NCBI GenBank assembly: GCA_946965045.2
Contig: OX337238.1
Span: forward strand, 2,046,001-2,110,000
DNA: 64,000 nucleotides
Source of the DNA: Epithemia pelagica
Taxonomy: Eukaryota > Bacillariophyta > Bacillariophyceae > Surirellales > Surirellaceae
Direction: 5' to 3'
In this document: positions 51,609 through 61,848 of the stretch, one piece after another
How positions within the stretch are numbered: the first letter of the stretch is position 1
How the letters are laid out: each line of letters starts with the position of its first letter
The notes under the pieces: generated by a model
Seen by the model: only the letters and a program-made list of their open reading frames with translations
Told to the model about the DNA's origin: nothing
Databases searched by the model: none
Made by a program: the position numbers and the translations under genes

Positions 51609-53297
51609 ATGGGAACGCCAGTCGAAGAAGCAAGCGATCCATCATGGAAAGACAAGTTGTTTGATTACATTGATTCCCAACAAACCACGTACATTCAACG
51701 ATTGGCAGAAGCGGTTGCGTAAGTGCTGGATGAATGGTTTTTGTGTGAACTGTACGACGTAGTCGTATTGGATTGTCGAATCGTCTTACTCTTGGTTGTG
51801 GGTTCTACACGTTTCAATTCTGTGTTTGGTCACGTGCATACACACACAACTACAGCATTCCATCCGTCTCGTCCGAACTTCCGGATCGGTTGCCCGACAT
51901 TGTACGAATGATGGAATGGACGGCAGGTCATATTGAACGACTCGGAGGGACGGTAGAGTTACGGCCCAATCCATCGTCCACACCGGAACGTGCGCTTCCA
52001 CCAATTTTGTTGGCAACGTTGGGTACACCGGATCCCTCCAAGAAAACGGTGTGTGTCTATGGCCATTTGGATGTGCAACCGGCCTCGAAAGAGGATGGAT
52101 GGGATTCCGATCCCTTTGTCTTGACGGAACGCAATGGAAAATTATATGGACGAGGATCTACCGATGACAAGGGACCAGCCTTGGCATGGATGTGGATTGT
52201 CGAAGCTCATCAAGCGCTCGGCATGGACTTGCCCGTCAATCTCAAAATACTGTACGAAGGCATGGAAGAATACGGTTCGGACGGCTTGTTTTAACTGATT
52301 GCCCAAGAAGCCACACAGTTTTTGAAGAATGTCGATTTCTTTTGCATTTCCGACAACTACTGGCTGGGCAAGAACAAACCTTGTGTAACGTATGGATTGC
52401 GGGGATTGGCCTACTTTACCCTGTCGGTCCAGGGATGTGAACAAGATTTGCATTCTGGTACATTGGGGGGATCAGTCCATGAAGCCATGACGGATCTTGT
52501 TCGTGTCATGGCGTCTCTGGTCGATTCCCAAGGCACCATTTTGGTGGACGGTGTAATGGACCATGTGGCACCCTTGGCCCCCGAGGAAGGAGCCCTCTAT
52601 GAGACTATTGATTTCAATGTCGAGGCATTTGCGCAAGAAAATCGCATCACGTCCGGAAAGCTCCTCAAAAATGACAAGAAAGGTGTCTTGTTGGGACGGT
52701 GGAAGTATCCGACCTTGTCCTTGCATGGAATTGAAGGTGCCTTTTCGGGTGCGGGCGCCAAAACTGTCATTCCGGCCAAGGTCATTGGCAAGTTCTCTCT
52801 TCGACTGGTCCCCGATCAAGATCCCAACCAAATTAAAGACTGTGTCGAACGACATGTCCAACGCGAATTTGCCAAGTTGAAATCTCCCAACACCTACCAC
52901 TTGACCATGGAGCATGGATCCAAGGCCTGGATGTCTTCTCCGACGCACCCCAATTTCCAAGCAGCCGCCGCAGCGATTAGTCAAGTGTACGGCGTCGATC
53001 CCGACTTTACTCGGGAAGGAGGATCCATTCCTGTGACCAACGCCATGGAAGAGGCCACGGGTCTCAATGTGTTGCTCTTGCCGATTGGTGCCTGCGACGA
53101 TATGGCGCATTCCCAATGAAAAGTTTAACGTCTCCAACATGATGAACGGCACCAAGGTATTGGCCTTGTATCTGCATCAAGTGGCCAACCTTCCGGGACC
53201 CAAGCCCTCCGAGTGTTGCTGCGATCCATTGACGGATGAAGAACTCATGGTGCCGGGTGCGTTTATGAAAGGATTCAAGTGTAAATGCGCCATGTAG
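51609..53297 (+). pseudogene. M20 cytosolic non-specific dipeptidase (CNDP2-like), one stop and one frameshift
   Basis: Exon 1 51609-51718, GT-AG intron 51719-51855 (137 bp), exon 2 from 51856. About 516 codons in all. M20 motifs: [21 protein letters not shown] (first metal His and Asp), [10 protein letters not shown] (bridging Asp), [14 protein letters not shown] (Glu pair: base and metal), DFFCISDNYWLG, TREGGSIPVT and IGACDDMAHS. The frame is broken by TAA at 52292-52294 just after the Glu pair and by a one-base loss near 53117, after which the tail is read in the next frame to 53297. All catalytic residues remain. Known: this enzyme splits Cys-Gly and other dipeptides in the cytosol with Zn/Mn. 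The lesions may be real or sequencing errors; the rest is well kept. Confidence 0.8.
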
Positions 53298-53469
53298 ATA
53301 TAGGGGTGTCTTTCCTTGAACTGTCAGTGATTGCATCTTTCGTATCCCTGGGCCTTTCTGTCGTTGCAACCATAGCGTCCACCAAAATCAAAGAGACCGC
53401 GTGAATGTACGGTAGAACGAATGCTTGCTTTATTCGTGCCTTGTAGTTTCGTTCAGTCCATTGGTTTCG
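53298..53469. other. Convergent 3' flanks
   Basis: A short spacer without a gene. Confidence 0.4.
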
Positions 53470-55800
53470 TCACGACGTTTTTTTTGTTTGTTTGGTTTGA
53501 CGGAGACAAAAGTCGTGTAGTTTCTGGGCGTTTGCCAATACCTGCTGGTTGTGGTTGGTGGTGGTGGTGGAAGAATCGACACCCACAAGGGGGGACAAAA
53601 TCTCGACGGCCTCACGAAATCGATCTTGATTGGCGACCCGGAGACCGTAATTGAGTCGAAGGGCCGTTCGATCCTGGTCCACATCGCATCCCGCCTGAAA
53701 GGAGTCTTCCAAAAGTTGGAGGCCCGTTTGATACGTCTCTTCAATCTGTTGGCGGAACTGATCGTCGGCTGCCGCCGTCTCGTTGTACTCGTGTCCCCAA
53801 CCTTGTTGTGGTGGTTGTGGTTGTCGTGCCGTGCCCAGTTTGGTCAAGGCTAATCCTAGATTGTTGTAAATGCGTCCATCGCAGGGTGTATAGTGCAGTG
53901 CCTCCTGATAGGCACGACACGCCAGCGTCAACAACCTCTGGACCAAGGGTGGATCATTGTCGTGTGGCAGTGGCGTCGTTGTTGGTGTGTCGTCGTGGTT
54001 GGAGTTGTCCAACGACAAGACGTGATTGGCCCAGGTCATGAGAGCATTGCCCATGTACTGAAAGGCTTCGCCATCCGTGGGTACTGCCTCGACGGCCAAT
54101 CGATTGTGCAAGAGCGAACACAGATAGGGAGGAGGAATGTCCTCCTGTTCCGTATCATCATTCGTGTGATTCTTCTTCCATAATAGGGAGGATGCCAGAC
54201 ATTCGTGCTGACAGTGTTTCAACAAGGCTGCTTGAATCCACGCCGGAGGCATACGAGTCGTGCTGGTAGACGCGGACGAGGAGATTCCCGACACAAAGAG
54301 TACCAGCACATCTCGGACGCCGTGAAGGGTATTGGCACCGGCATGTCGTTCGGCGGACGAATGCAACAAGCAATGACCGACCCCGGCCGGTTGGAGGGCC
54401 CGTATCGTGTCGCTGCGATTGTGCTCGTCGTGGTTGGAACCGGCCCGGAGTTGACGTTCAAAAAAGGTTCCCCCACCGTCAAAGTCGGAATTGAGCATGA
54501 GATTGGCCGACACCAAACTCAAATCTCGATGCAAGGGTTGTCCCGCTCCTTTACGACCACCCGGTCCATTGTTGTTGTCGTTGTCTGGTTGGAAAGGATG
54601 CACGGCGGCTGCAGCGGCTTGCGTGGCATTGTACCGAATGTACAAGGCATCATAGACAAAGAGCACCAGCTCGTCGTTGTCGTCGCTCTTGTCATGGACA
54701 GGGGTGAAGGACACTGATGAACCACGCAGCAAGGGCAAAAAGTGTTGGACAATGGCGGGATAAATGTGGTGGAGGAGCAATTCATTCACGAGGGACACCA
54801 CGGTCGGTCCCAACTCGGCCACGTGCGCTTCGGAATTTCCGGGTCGTTGATAGGTAAATCGAGATGTCGTGGTTGTCGTTGTGGAAGAGGAATCCTCCGG
54901 GGCCGTCGTGGCCGCCCAGTGTTGTTCGGCGGCGTGTCGAATCACGTCAATCGTACTTTGGTTCCAGAGCGGCCGTGTGGATTGCACAACGGCCTGGAAT
55001 GGTGGTTGGTCTGGTTGCGGCGACAGAGCCGGACTCCAGGTCGTTGTGGTGGATTCCGGCGGCGTCCCATTGTGTTGCATCTGGTTGTTTTGGCATGTGG
55101 TGGTTGATGACAAGGACGACGACGATGACCGTACAAAGGCGGAGGGAGCCTGGTCGACATCGGCCGCATTTCGTTGTCGCGTTCGTTGGTAGATTCGTTG
55201 GACCAGTTGGGACAAGCGACTGGAGGATTCGTGAGTCTTGTTGTTTGAAAAACCTTGATTCAAGTGTTGGTCCAACAATTGATCGACGTGACGTAGAAAG
55301 GAGGAGGAGGAGACATTTGTGTTTTGGTGGTGAAGCTCCAAGAAGGGATCCTCCCGATCCGGATCATGATGATCCTCCTTTTCCAGGGACGACGGACTTT
55401 GGACGGACAAGCAGGAAACCCAATTCGGCATCCTCCTCTTGTTGTTGTTGGAATCCTGCCTGTTTCTCCAACTCCAGTGAAACTCGTGGTGGTCCCCGAG
55501 TGTCTTTCCGGAGAATGGTGGTGGAACGAATAATGGAGAAGGAGGATGATGAGAGGTTGGAACCTGCAGCGGCACCCAAAAGGATCCAACCACGGACGAC
55601 GACGTTGTCGTCCAAAGCAGCAGTGCACTCCAGCACCAAACCACGACATTCCACAACAATCGTTTTGTCCCCATCGAACCACAACAACAAGAAGAAGAAG
55701 AAGCTTGGTAGCAACCACCACTACTAGGATGGTCCCCTCGGACCAGGACCGTCGTGGAGTGGGTGGGTGTCATGGCGGATACACGCACCACCACTACCAC
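53470..55800 (-). CDS. Secretory 2OG-Fe(II) oxygenase (prolyl-4-hydroxylase-like) with TPR-like tail
   Basis: 776 residues; Met10 or Met43 are alternative starts. A hydrophobic leader (LLWNVVVWCWSALLLWTTTSSSVVGSF, about 48-74) points to the secretory route or, with GSF, to the plastid. The catalytic region has GQPLHRDLSLVSANLMLNSDF with the iron-binding H-x-D near residue 423 and FDGGGTFFERQL. ERHAGANTLHGVRDVLVLFVSG, with the second His near 488 and Arg in place of Lys for 2-oxoglutarate, follows. The C-terminal 200 residues have TPR-like helices (EAFQYMGNALMTWANHV, ALHYTPCDGRIYNNLGLALTKLG, RTALRLNYGLRVANQDRFREAVEIL). Known: P4H-type enzymes hydroxylate proline or related residues. Its first 130 codons and promoter are copied at 60824-61400. 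Confidence 0.75.
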   Translation of the reverse strand: MVVVVRVSAMTPTHSTTVLVRGDHPSSGGCYQASSSSCCCGSMGTKRLLWNVVVWCWSALLLWTTTSSSVVGSFWVPLQVPTSHHPPSPLFVPPPFSGKTLGDHHEFHWSWRNRQDSNNNKRRMPNWVSCLSVQSPSSLEKEDHHDPDREDPFLELHHQNTNVSSSSFLRHVDQLLDQHLNQGFSNNKTHESSSRLSQLVQRIYQRTRQRNAADVDQAPSAFVRSSSSSLSSTTTCQNNQMQHNGTPPESTTTTWSPALSPQPDQPPFQAVVQSTRPLWNQSTIDVIRHAAEQHWAATTAPEDSSSTTTTTTSRFTYQRPGNSEAHVAELGPTVVSLVNELLLHHIYPAIVQHFLPLLRGSSVSFTPVHDKSDDNDELVLFVYDALYIRYNATQAAAAAVHPFQPDNDNNNGPGGRKGAGQPLHRDLSLVSANLMLNSDFDGGGTFFERQLRAGSNHDEHNRSDTIRALQPAGVGHCLLHSSAERHAGANTLHGVRDVLVLFVSGISSSASTSTTRMPPAWIQAALLKHCQHECLASSLLWKKNHTNDDTEQEDIPPPYLCSLLHNRLAVEAVPTDGEAFQYMGNALMTWANHVLSLDNSNHDDTPTTTPLPHDNDPPLVQRLLTLACRAYQEALHYTPCDGRIYNNLGLALTKLGTARQPQPPQQGWGHEYNETAAADDQFRQQIEETYQTGLQLLEDSFQAGCDVDQDRTALRLNYGLRVANQDRFREAVEILSPLVGVDSSTTTTNHNQQVLANAQKLHDFCLRQTKQTKKTS

Positions 55801-56815
55801 TCGGTGCGCGCACGTTTGGGTCTGATGGGTGGAATCCGTGACTGAACGAACAACAAAAGTACCGAAATATGTAGACTACCTCTAAGGAAAAAAGAGATGT
55901 CTCTCATCTAACTTATCTTGCTTCGACCTACTCCTAGCTAGTAGTTTTCTGAAATGAACCTCATATTTAGAACATATAATGCAGTGATAGGAGTAATATT
56001 CATTTTGTTTTTGTATCCTGTAGATGATATCACAATGTTGAAGGTCTTAATCAGTAGCACCGCATCATTGCCTTGTATCAGAGTGGAAAACGAACCAGAA
56101 ATTCCTTACATTAAGACCATGCAATGGTACAGCAAGACAACAGTATATAGAAACTTACGTATCGACGATTCATTTGCTGTTGCGCGCTATCCGCAGTCTG
56201 AGTACTCTGTTTGACATCTTGATGGAGGAGGAGACGAGGTTGTTGAACCATCATGGGATATAAGACATTTACCCTTTGTCCAGTAATATGCTTGGCGTTC
56301 GTGGCGAATCCCGCTTTGGTCATGCCGACGTGGGTTAAGAATCCAAATCTCGGTGCACTTCTTCTCCCACGAGAGTTCAAAATGGCTCCACCAGGACCTC
56401 TCCCGGGCAGAAGTACACCAGGACAATCAATACTGCAATTGCCTCAAACAAGAAGCGAATTCATTTTGCTCCTGGTGTTGTTGGCGTTGCTTTCTTGTAG
56501 CGCGGGACTTGGCGCTTTCTGCAGCTCTCTCTCTCAAATTGACAGGAAGGGTTGGGGCATGAGGTTCAAGTTGTTCCAGTTTGACCCATCCACCAGTGAT
56601 ATGTTGGGTATGGTGGTGGTGGTGGTGGCGGCATACGATGCATCTTCAGCATCCGTAGTGTGTCTCTTGTGCTGGTGATACACGGTGTGAATGGTTTATT
56701 GGCCGTTTGCCGCCAGTGCTACGTCTGATTGTTGAGTAAGCTTGGCCAACTTGCCCCATCATCAGCAAGTACCATGCACTACTCATTTGTATTGCCATAG
56801 CAATCTGTGCACCAA
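55801..56815. other. Intergenic region (1 kb)
   Basis: Short ORFs only. A CTACTCCTAGCTAGTAGT palindromic motif lies at 55928-55945. Confidence 0.4.
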
Positions 56816-57783
56816 TCAACCAGATTGAGAATCATATTTTTGCAGAGTCTGACGTGACTCTCCCACACCAGTTCCGACAAACACCAATTCATAACGCAGT
56901 TCCAAGGATGTTCTGCTGTCTGCAGTGTTGGGTTGGTCGAGCCTTGGGCTTCGACCAGCAGTGATAGTCATGGTGACGCGGTTGCATTCAAGGTACTTGT
57001 CGGTTTGTTCCATTGGTGACGATAAGTGTGGTGTGTTCCAGTTGTTTGTGGACGAGGCTAGACAGGGTTGGATTGCCGCCGCTGTCGACTCGGCGAAGGC
57101 GAGGATACTGCTACAATTATTGTTGTTGCTGCAGGTGGCAGTGCAACTGTCGTTTTTGAGCAACTGGTTTTGTTTCGAGTCTTCTTCCAACAACAAGGAG
57201 CTTTCCAGTGACGATTGGTTCTCGACAATCTTGCCGAGGAACGATGGCGGTGACTGTGATGAGGGTGCAACGGTCTCCGAATAAAATAGGACCGTTCGGG
57301 TCGTCTGGTCAGCAAGGCCCTATTGACAACGTCTTTGGGACTGGCACCGTCACGCCACGCGTTGGCAACAATCACCGCGTCGCAAATTCGACGAGCCGTG
57401 CGATTGTATGCCGTCAGAACCAGATTGTCCACAACCACAGTGCCTCCACGACGCTCTAATCCACATTCCATATCCTTTTCCATAATTCGACTGTGCATTT
57501 CCAGTAAGGCGAACGCCTTGTTTTCATCCTCCAATTGTTCAAACTCTGTTAAATTGACTTTGCGGGTGATGCGGTCGGAAAGTTGTCGATAGACGCGCAA
57601 TAGCTTCTTCATATGAACCGGTTCCACATAGTATTTGGCTAAACGGCTACTGCGTGCGTAGCGACTGCACGACGCTCGTTCCGTCATTGTATGGATCAAT
57701 CGAGTTGTCTTCCGAGACCTCATCGTCGTCAACATCGTCATTGTCATCATCTTCGTCCTCTTCATATTGGTCAATGTCCTCAA
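56816..57783 (-). pseudogene. Possible broken gene of unknown function
   Basis: Minus strand. A 241-codon frame (57783-57058) holds a convincing stretch from about residue 45 to 160 (AKYYVEPVHMKKLLRVYRQL, FEQLEDENKAFALLEMHSRI, GGTVVVDNLVLTAYNRTARR). Upstream, an acidic stretch (EDIDQYEEDEDDDND) and downstream a Ser/Asn-rich stretch (SKQNQLLKNDSCTATCSNNN) lie in other frames. Either short introns or frameshifts join them. No family recognised. Confidence 0.35.
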
Positions 57784-57848
57784 GAGGATGTCGATAGTGA
57801 TGCTGTTGGTAGGACTTTTCCCTTCGCCAAACAGCAGAAGATCATATC

Positions 57849-58208
57849 GTGGAGGCCGATATTACCAGCCTCATGAAGCTTATGAAAGATGAATTCGCAG
57901 ACATAGCGGCGGATCTGACAGTGATGAAAGCAGACATAGCGGCGAATCTGACAGTGATGAAAGCAGACATAGCGGCGGATCTGACAGTGATGAAAGCAGA
58001 CATAGCGGTGGATCTGACAGTGATGAATGTGGGTCGATCTGGATTGTTTCCAGCAGCAGCACCACCAAGAACCATTATCCCGTTGGCTGCGTCGACGGTT
58101 CGTTCTCTGTTCGGACAGACCCGTAATTCTGCTGCTGACAGCACGTCCCAGCAGACCCACGGGTCTATCCGAACAGAGAACGAACCGTCGACGCAGCCAA
58201 CGGGATGA
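57849..58208 (+). CDS. Small repeat ORF (11-residue repeats), doubtful
   Basis: 120 codons; four copies of an 11-residue unit close to ADIAADLTVMK come from 33-bp DNA repeats, then a region overlapping a long inverted repeat. Minus-strand ORFs are also open across it. No expression evidence; it could be the end of a coiled-coil gene fragment like that at 59089. Confidence 0.3.
   Translation: MEADITSLMKLMKDEFADIAADLTVMKADIAANLTVMKADIAADLTVMKADIAVDLTVMNVGRSGLFPAAAPPRTIIPLAASTVRSLFGQTRNSAADSTSQQTHGSIRTENEPSTQPTG
57897..58028. repeat. 33-bp tandem repeat, four copies
   Basis: Units at 57897, 57930, 57963 and 57996 (GCAGACATAGCGGCGGATCT...) differ by one or two bases each. Confidence 0.9.
58077..58206. 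repeat. Inverted repeat with perfect 39-bp arms
   Basis: Arms 58077-58115 and 58168-58206 are exact reverse complements, and matching continues with one mismatch a few bases outward and with CAGACCCGT/ACGGGTCT inward. Flanking direct repeats GGTCGATCTGG...TTGTTTCCAGCAGC at about 58032 and 58228 suggest a local duplication. Confidence 0.85.
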
Positions 58209-58744
58209 TGGTTCTTGGTGGTCGATTGGGTCGATCTGGGTTGTTTCCAGCAGCACCACCTCCATGGGGAATCCACCTACCATGGCGAGAATTCAACAGA
58301 GGCGGGTTCATCATCCAACCGGGAACATCCCCGTGCTCCAAAGCGCAAAGAGGAGAACAAGGACGACGATTGCAAACACTAGAAGCAGCGTCGTCCTTCT
58401 TTTAAAAAACAACGATGAGTATCCCGAGCACAACAAGGATCTACGGTAGACGGGGACGAGAATACCCACAACATAATACCAATAGAACGAATAGGGATAC
58501 CAGTACAACTTGATTGCTTCGGTACTGGGCTTTCGTAGTTCGGACAGCGCATCCTCTCGTGTATCGTGGCATTTGGTTTCGCGACGACCACAAGACACAT
58601 CCAGAGAATGAAGGTTGACCCCGCGGACGAATTTTATCTTGGATCACTCTACCTCCTGTTGTGTTCAGTTTTGAAAAAGGAAGGACCGCCTTTTGCTTCT
58701 TCGAACATGGCACTGCCAATTTCGATGGTGGTTTTATTCTAGCT

Positions 58745-58861
58745 ACCCAGGACCGTCGTGGACTGGGTGGGTGTCATTGTGTCATGGTGAATGGTGACAG
58801 TCGTTGACCACCACCCAAGTTTGGGGAATTGGCTTTGCGCACATCAGTCGCGCGGGACCTA
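58745..58861. repeat. Third copy of the oxygenase promoter/start fragment
   Basis: CCAGGACCGTCGTGGACTGG and GTGGGTGTCATTGTGTC, then GCGCACATCAGTCGCGCGGG, match 61299-61420 and in part 55740-55830. Only the 5' flank and first codons are present. Confidence 0.65.
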
Positions 58862-59088
58862 ATCTTCGCACGGACGACTCGCAACCAGCGTACTGCTGGC
58901 GCGCTGATTGCTGATCCCATGATGATGATGCCTCACAAGCTTCCCTCCGTGCGTGACGGGTGACGGACGGTGACCGACCGACCGTGATATCGCGCATCGT
59001 AGCCGGCGCGCTGATGCGATGGGGTGTCACGTGTTCACGACAAAACTCGAGAATACTCTACACGGTACAATAGAGACAAACAACAACA

Positions 59089-59919
59089 ATGGTCACCATC
59101 GAATCGCAGATCACCATGACGACGAACGATCCAAAGGATATTCCTGCTCTAGATCCATTGCAATCCGGAAAGAACGATAATCCCGCAGCTGGCATTGATG
59201 CTGCAAGTCCTTTGAATGGAACTGCAGCCCGACTTGAGCATCCAACACGCAAACGCTTGGCCATGGCCGATCCCGCACTTGCCACCCCAGCCGAACTCAC
59301 GGCGTCCATACGCTGGAAGCACCAAGTGGAAGAATCGGCCCAGTTCGATGGCGCAGCAACGCCGGAATGGGCGCAGGAATTGCGGCGGCAAATACAAACG
59401 ATGCAGCAAGCGATACAGCAAACGATTCAACAAATGCAGCATGGTGAAGAATCGGCCCAGCTCGATGGCGCAGCAACGCCGAAATGGCCGCAGGGATTGA
59501 GGCGTCAAATACAGGACGACATGCCGGAGCAAACAGCGTCATTGCAACAAATGCAGCAGCAAATGCAACAAATGCAGCAAACGATGCAACAAATGCAGCA
59601 AACGATGCAGCAAATGCAGCAACAAATGCAGCAGCAAAATCTGGAATTGCGTTGGCTCATCCAGGAAGAAAGCGCACGATCCAAGAATCGGGCCCTGCGT
59701 TCCAATCAAGATCGGATGGAACCTTTGATTCGAACGAGGGACGGAACGTCTCCCACTGCGGAACCGCACAACTTGTGGTTTCCGGCCAACAATGAGGAAT
59801 TGTACTATGCGGAGGCGTCCCAGGTCGACGCTCTTTTGGCCTTTTACAGCCTGGAAACCACTGGACTCGTTCCGGAGCGCAAGAAACGCCTCCGACAACA
59901 TTTGCAAGTGATTCTCTAA
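59089..59919 (+). CDS. Gln/Met-rich coiled-coil protein with conserved C-terminal helix pair
   Basis: 276 residues, no signal peptide. An internal 43-residue region is duplicated (EESAQFDGAATPEWAQELRR and EESAQLDGAATPKWPQGLRR). A run of MQQ units (about 154-184) forms a coiled coil. The C-terminal 40 residues, ELYYAEASQVDALLAFYSLE and VPERKKRLRQHL, look like a small SAP-like or helix-extension-helix module. I do not recognise the family; the pattern suggests a DNA- or chromatin-linked oligomer, but this is inference. MQQ runs derive from ATGCAGCAA DNA repeats. Confidence 0.55.
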   Translation: MVTIESQITMTTNDPKDIPALDPLQSGKNDNPAAGIDAASPLNGTAARLEHPTRKRLAMADPALATPAELTASIRWKHQVEESAQFDGAATPEWAQELRRQIQTMQQAIQQTIQQMQHGEESAQLDGAATPKWPQGLRRQIQDDMPEQTASLQQMQQQMQQMQQTMQQMQQTMQQMQQQMQQQNLELRWLIQEESARSKNRALRSNQDRMEPLIRTRDGTSPTAEPHNLWFPANNEELYYAEASQVDALLAFYSLETTGLVPERKKRLRQHLQVIL

Positions 59920-60823
59920 GTACCCCAGGGTTCGGGGGGTCGAAAGTGCGCATCCTAGTAGGTAGTCAGTTTCGCAGTCCGTGCGACTCGTGTGGAGACT
60001 TGTGAGAATGTGAATGATGCATCTTGGTCCAACGCAATATCCAAACCTGTCTACCCCTACGAATCATATAATATATTCTTCATAGCAGCAATCATAATGA
60101 ATAAAGCAGAATGATCGACAGGACCATAACCCACTATTGACTCGTTGTCCCATACGTTTCGGCTGTTGCCATTCCAATGCCTCGTAGAGCCACGCATCCA
60201 GAACAAGCGAAATGTGAGAAAGTGTGTTTGTAAGTAAGTACAACCAATTCTAGCCCACACTTGTTGTTGTTGTGGCTTCTCGAGAGTGACAGGCGGCCGA
60301 TTGGGGAAAGCCCTTGACTCCGGCCGAAGCACCGGTAAACAAAATAAATGGCACCCTTGGTTTCACTTGTCGTCGTCGTCGTCGTTTGTTGTTGCAACAT
60401 GGCCTTGGAGCCTTCTTATCCAAACAAAAAAGATCCATATCCCGAATGTCCATGGCTCGTTTCACTTTCACCTGTTGGGGATCCACCTCTGGATTCGGAC
60501 CCTTGAGACGCGGAGAGATGGATTGTACAAGGCGAACGTCGGTGGACAACGACAGGCGGCAAACAAAAGTCTTGGACTGGCTGCGGTTGCGTGGCATCGC
60601 AAGTCACACTCGTAGCCTGGAGTTCCGTCGTCCAAAAGCCTTGAAACTCGGTACTGTTGCGGGCTCCCAAGACCAATTCATAGCTTGGCCGATGCAACAA
60701 TCGGGCCACTGATACCGACAAGCCATTGCCGACACACTGGCACTGGTTTGGCCACCGAAACCATACTGTTGTTTCTTCGATTCCGAACAAAAAATAGTAG
60801 CAATAGGAGGTGATGATGGTTTG
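59920..60823. other. Intergenic region with possible broken minus-strand ORF
   Basis: Between about 60790 and 60400 two minus-strand frames each carry a plausible protein stretch (ARNSTEFQGFWTTELQATSV; then FVCRLSLSTDVRLVQSISPR and VKRAMDIRDMDLFCLDKK), meeting near 60590. It could be a frameshifted gene end. No family recognised. Confidence 0.3.
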
Positions 60824-61354
60824 TCAAGGAATGGAGATTGTCCTTTTGTGTGTGCTCAACGTCGTTGCAGAGGTGTTGCGACACGAAAAGGTATCTTTTC
60901 CATCTGAGGGATCCTCCGGTTTGTCTCTCCAGAAGGAAGGATCTGCCAGGGACGACGGATCCAACGACGGACGTTTGACCGACAACCAGGAAACCCAATT
61001 CTGCATCCTCCTCTTGTTGATGTTAAAATCCTGCCTACTTGTCCAACTCCAGTGAAACTCGTCATGGTCCTCGAGTGCCTTTCCGGAGAATGGTCGTGGA
61101 ACAAATGGATAAGGATAATGAGAGGTTGGAACCTGCAGCGGCACCCAAAAGGATCCAACCACGGTCGACAACTTTGACATCCAAAGCAGGAGTGCACTCC
61201 AGCACCAAACCAAGACATTCCACAACATTCGTTTCGTCCCCATCGAACCACAACAAACAGAAGAAGAACGGCAACCACCATGATGGTCCCCTCCGACCAG
61301 GACCGTCGTGGACTGGGTGGGTGTCATGGTGGGACACTCTTTGCGCACCACCAC
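60824..61354 (-). pseudogene. Truncated duplicate of the 5' end of the 2OG oxygenase gene
   Basis: A 176-codon frame whose first about 130 codons parallel residues 1-130 of the 53470-55800 protein (MTPTQSTTVLVGGDH, GSFWVPLQVPTSH, FSGKALEDHDEFHWSW). It then departs near 60950 and ends without any catalytic motif. The nucleotide match extends upstream into the promoter to about 61400. It is a partial segmental duplication in the same orientation, about 5.5 kb away; a transcript would give a secreted peptide only. Confidence 0.75.
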
Positions 61355-61848
61355 TCACTCGGGGCCAGTGCGCGCACGTTTGGGGACTTGGCTTCGCGCA
61401 CATCAGTCGCGCGGGACCAGATACAGTAGATATGATACACTAGATAGCATGAGATACATGTGTGATAGTATCCTTCGCCAATTGGAATACAGAGCCATCG
61501 AGCAGGTCGGTCACTTTCATTCTTATTTCTTACACAGATTGGTACAGCCACAGGATTTGTTAAATACTCATGGTCCTTCCATTGTAGTTCAGCGATGGAA
61601 GAATCCACTCAAGACCAAACGAAGTCTAAGTATGTGCGCCAGCGGTGCGCCGGCGGGATGGTTGTACTGATTCCCACCAGAGAGAGAGAGATATATGCTG
61701 CCATCACAATCAGGCTCACAAATCCATTGAATGTAGAACAAACCTACGATCGTTTGTTCTCATTGATATCGAGCGGCCCTAAACCAGTGTCGGTTCTTTC
61801 TTTCTGTCTCTTTGCGAAAACCTCATCCTCCGCATCATCATCCTCATT
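61355..61848. other. Intergenic region
   Basis: Contains duplicated oxygenase promoter to about 61420, then the 5' flank of the longin-like gene. No further feature seen. Confidence 0.4.

Noticed and set aside
57897-58028. CRISPR-like array
   Set aside because: 33-bp units are directly adjacent without spacers and the genome is eukaryotic; it is a simple tandem repeat.
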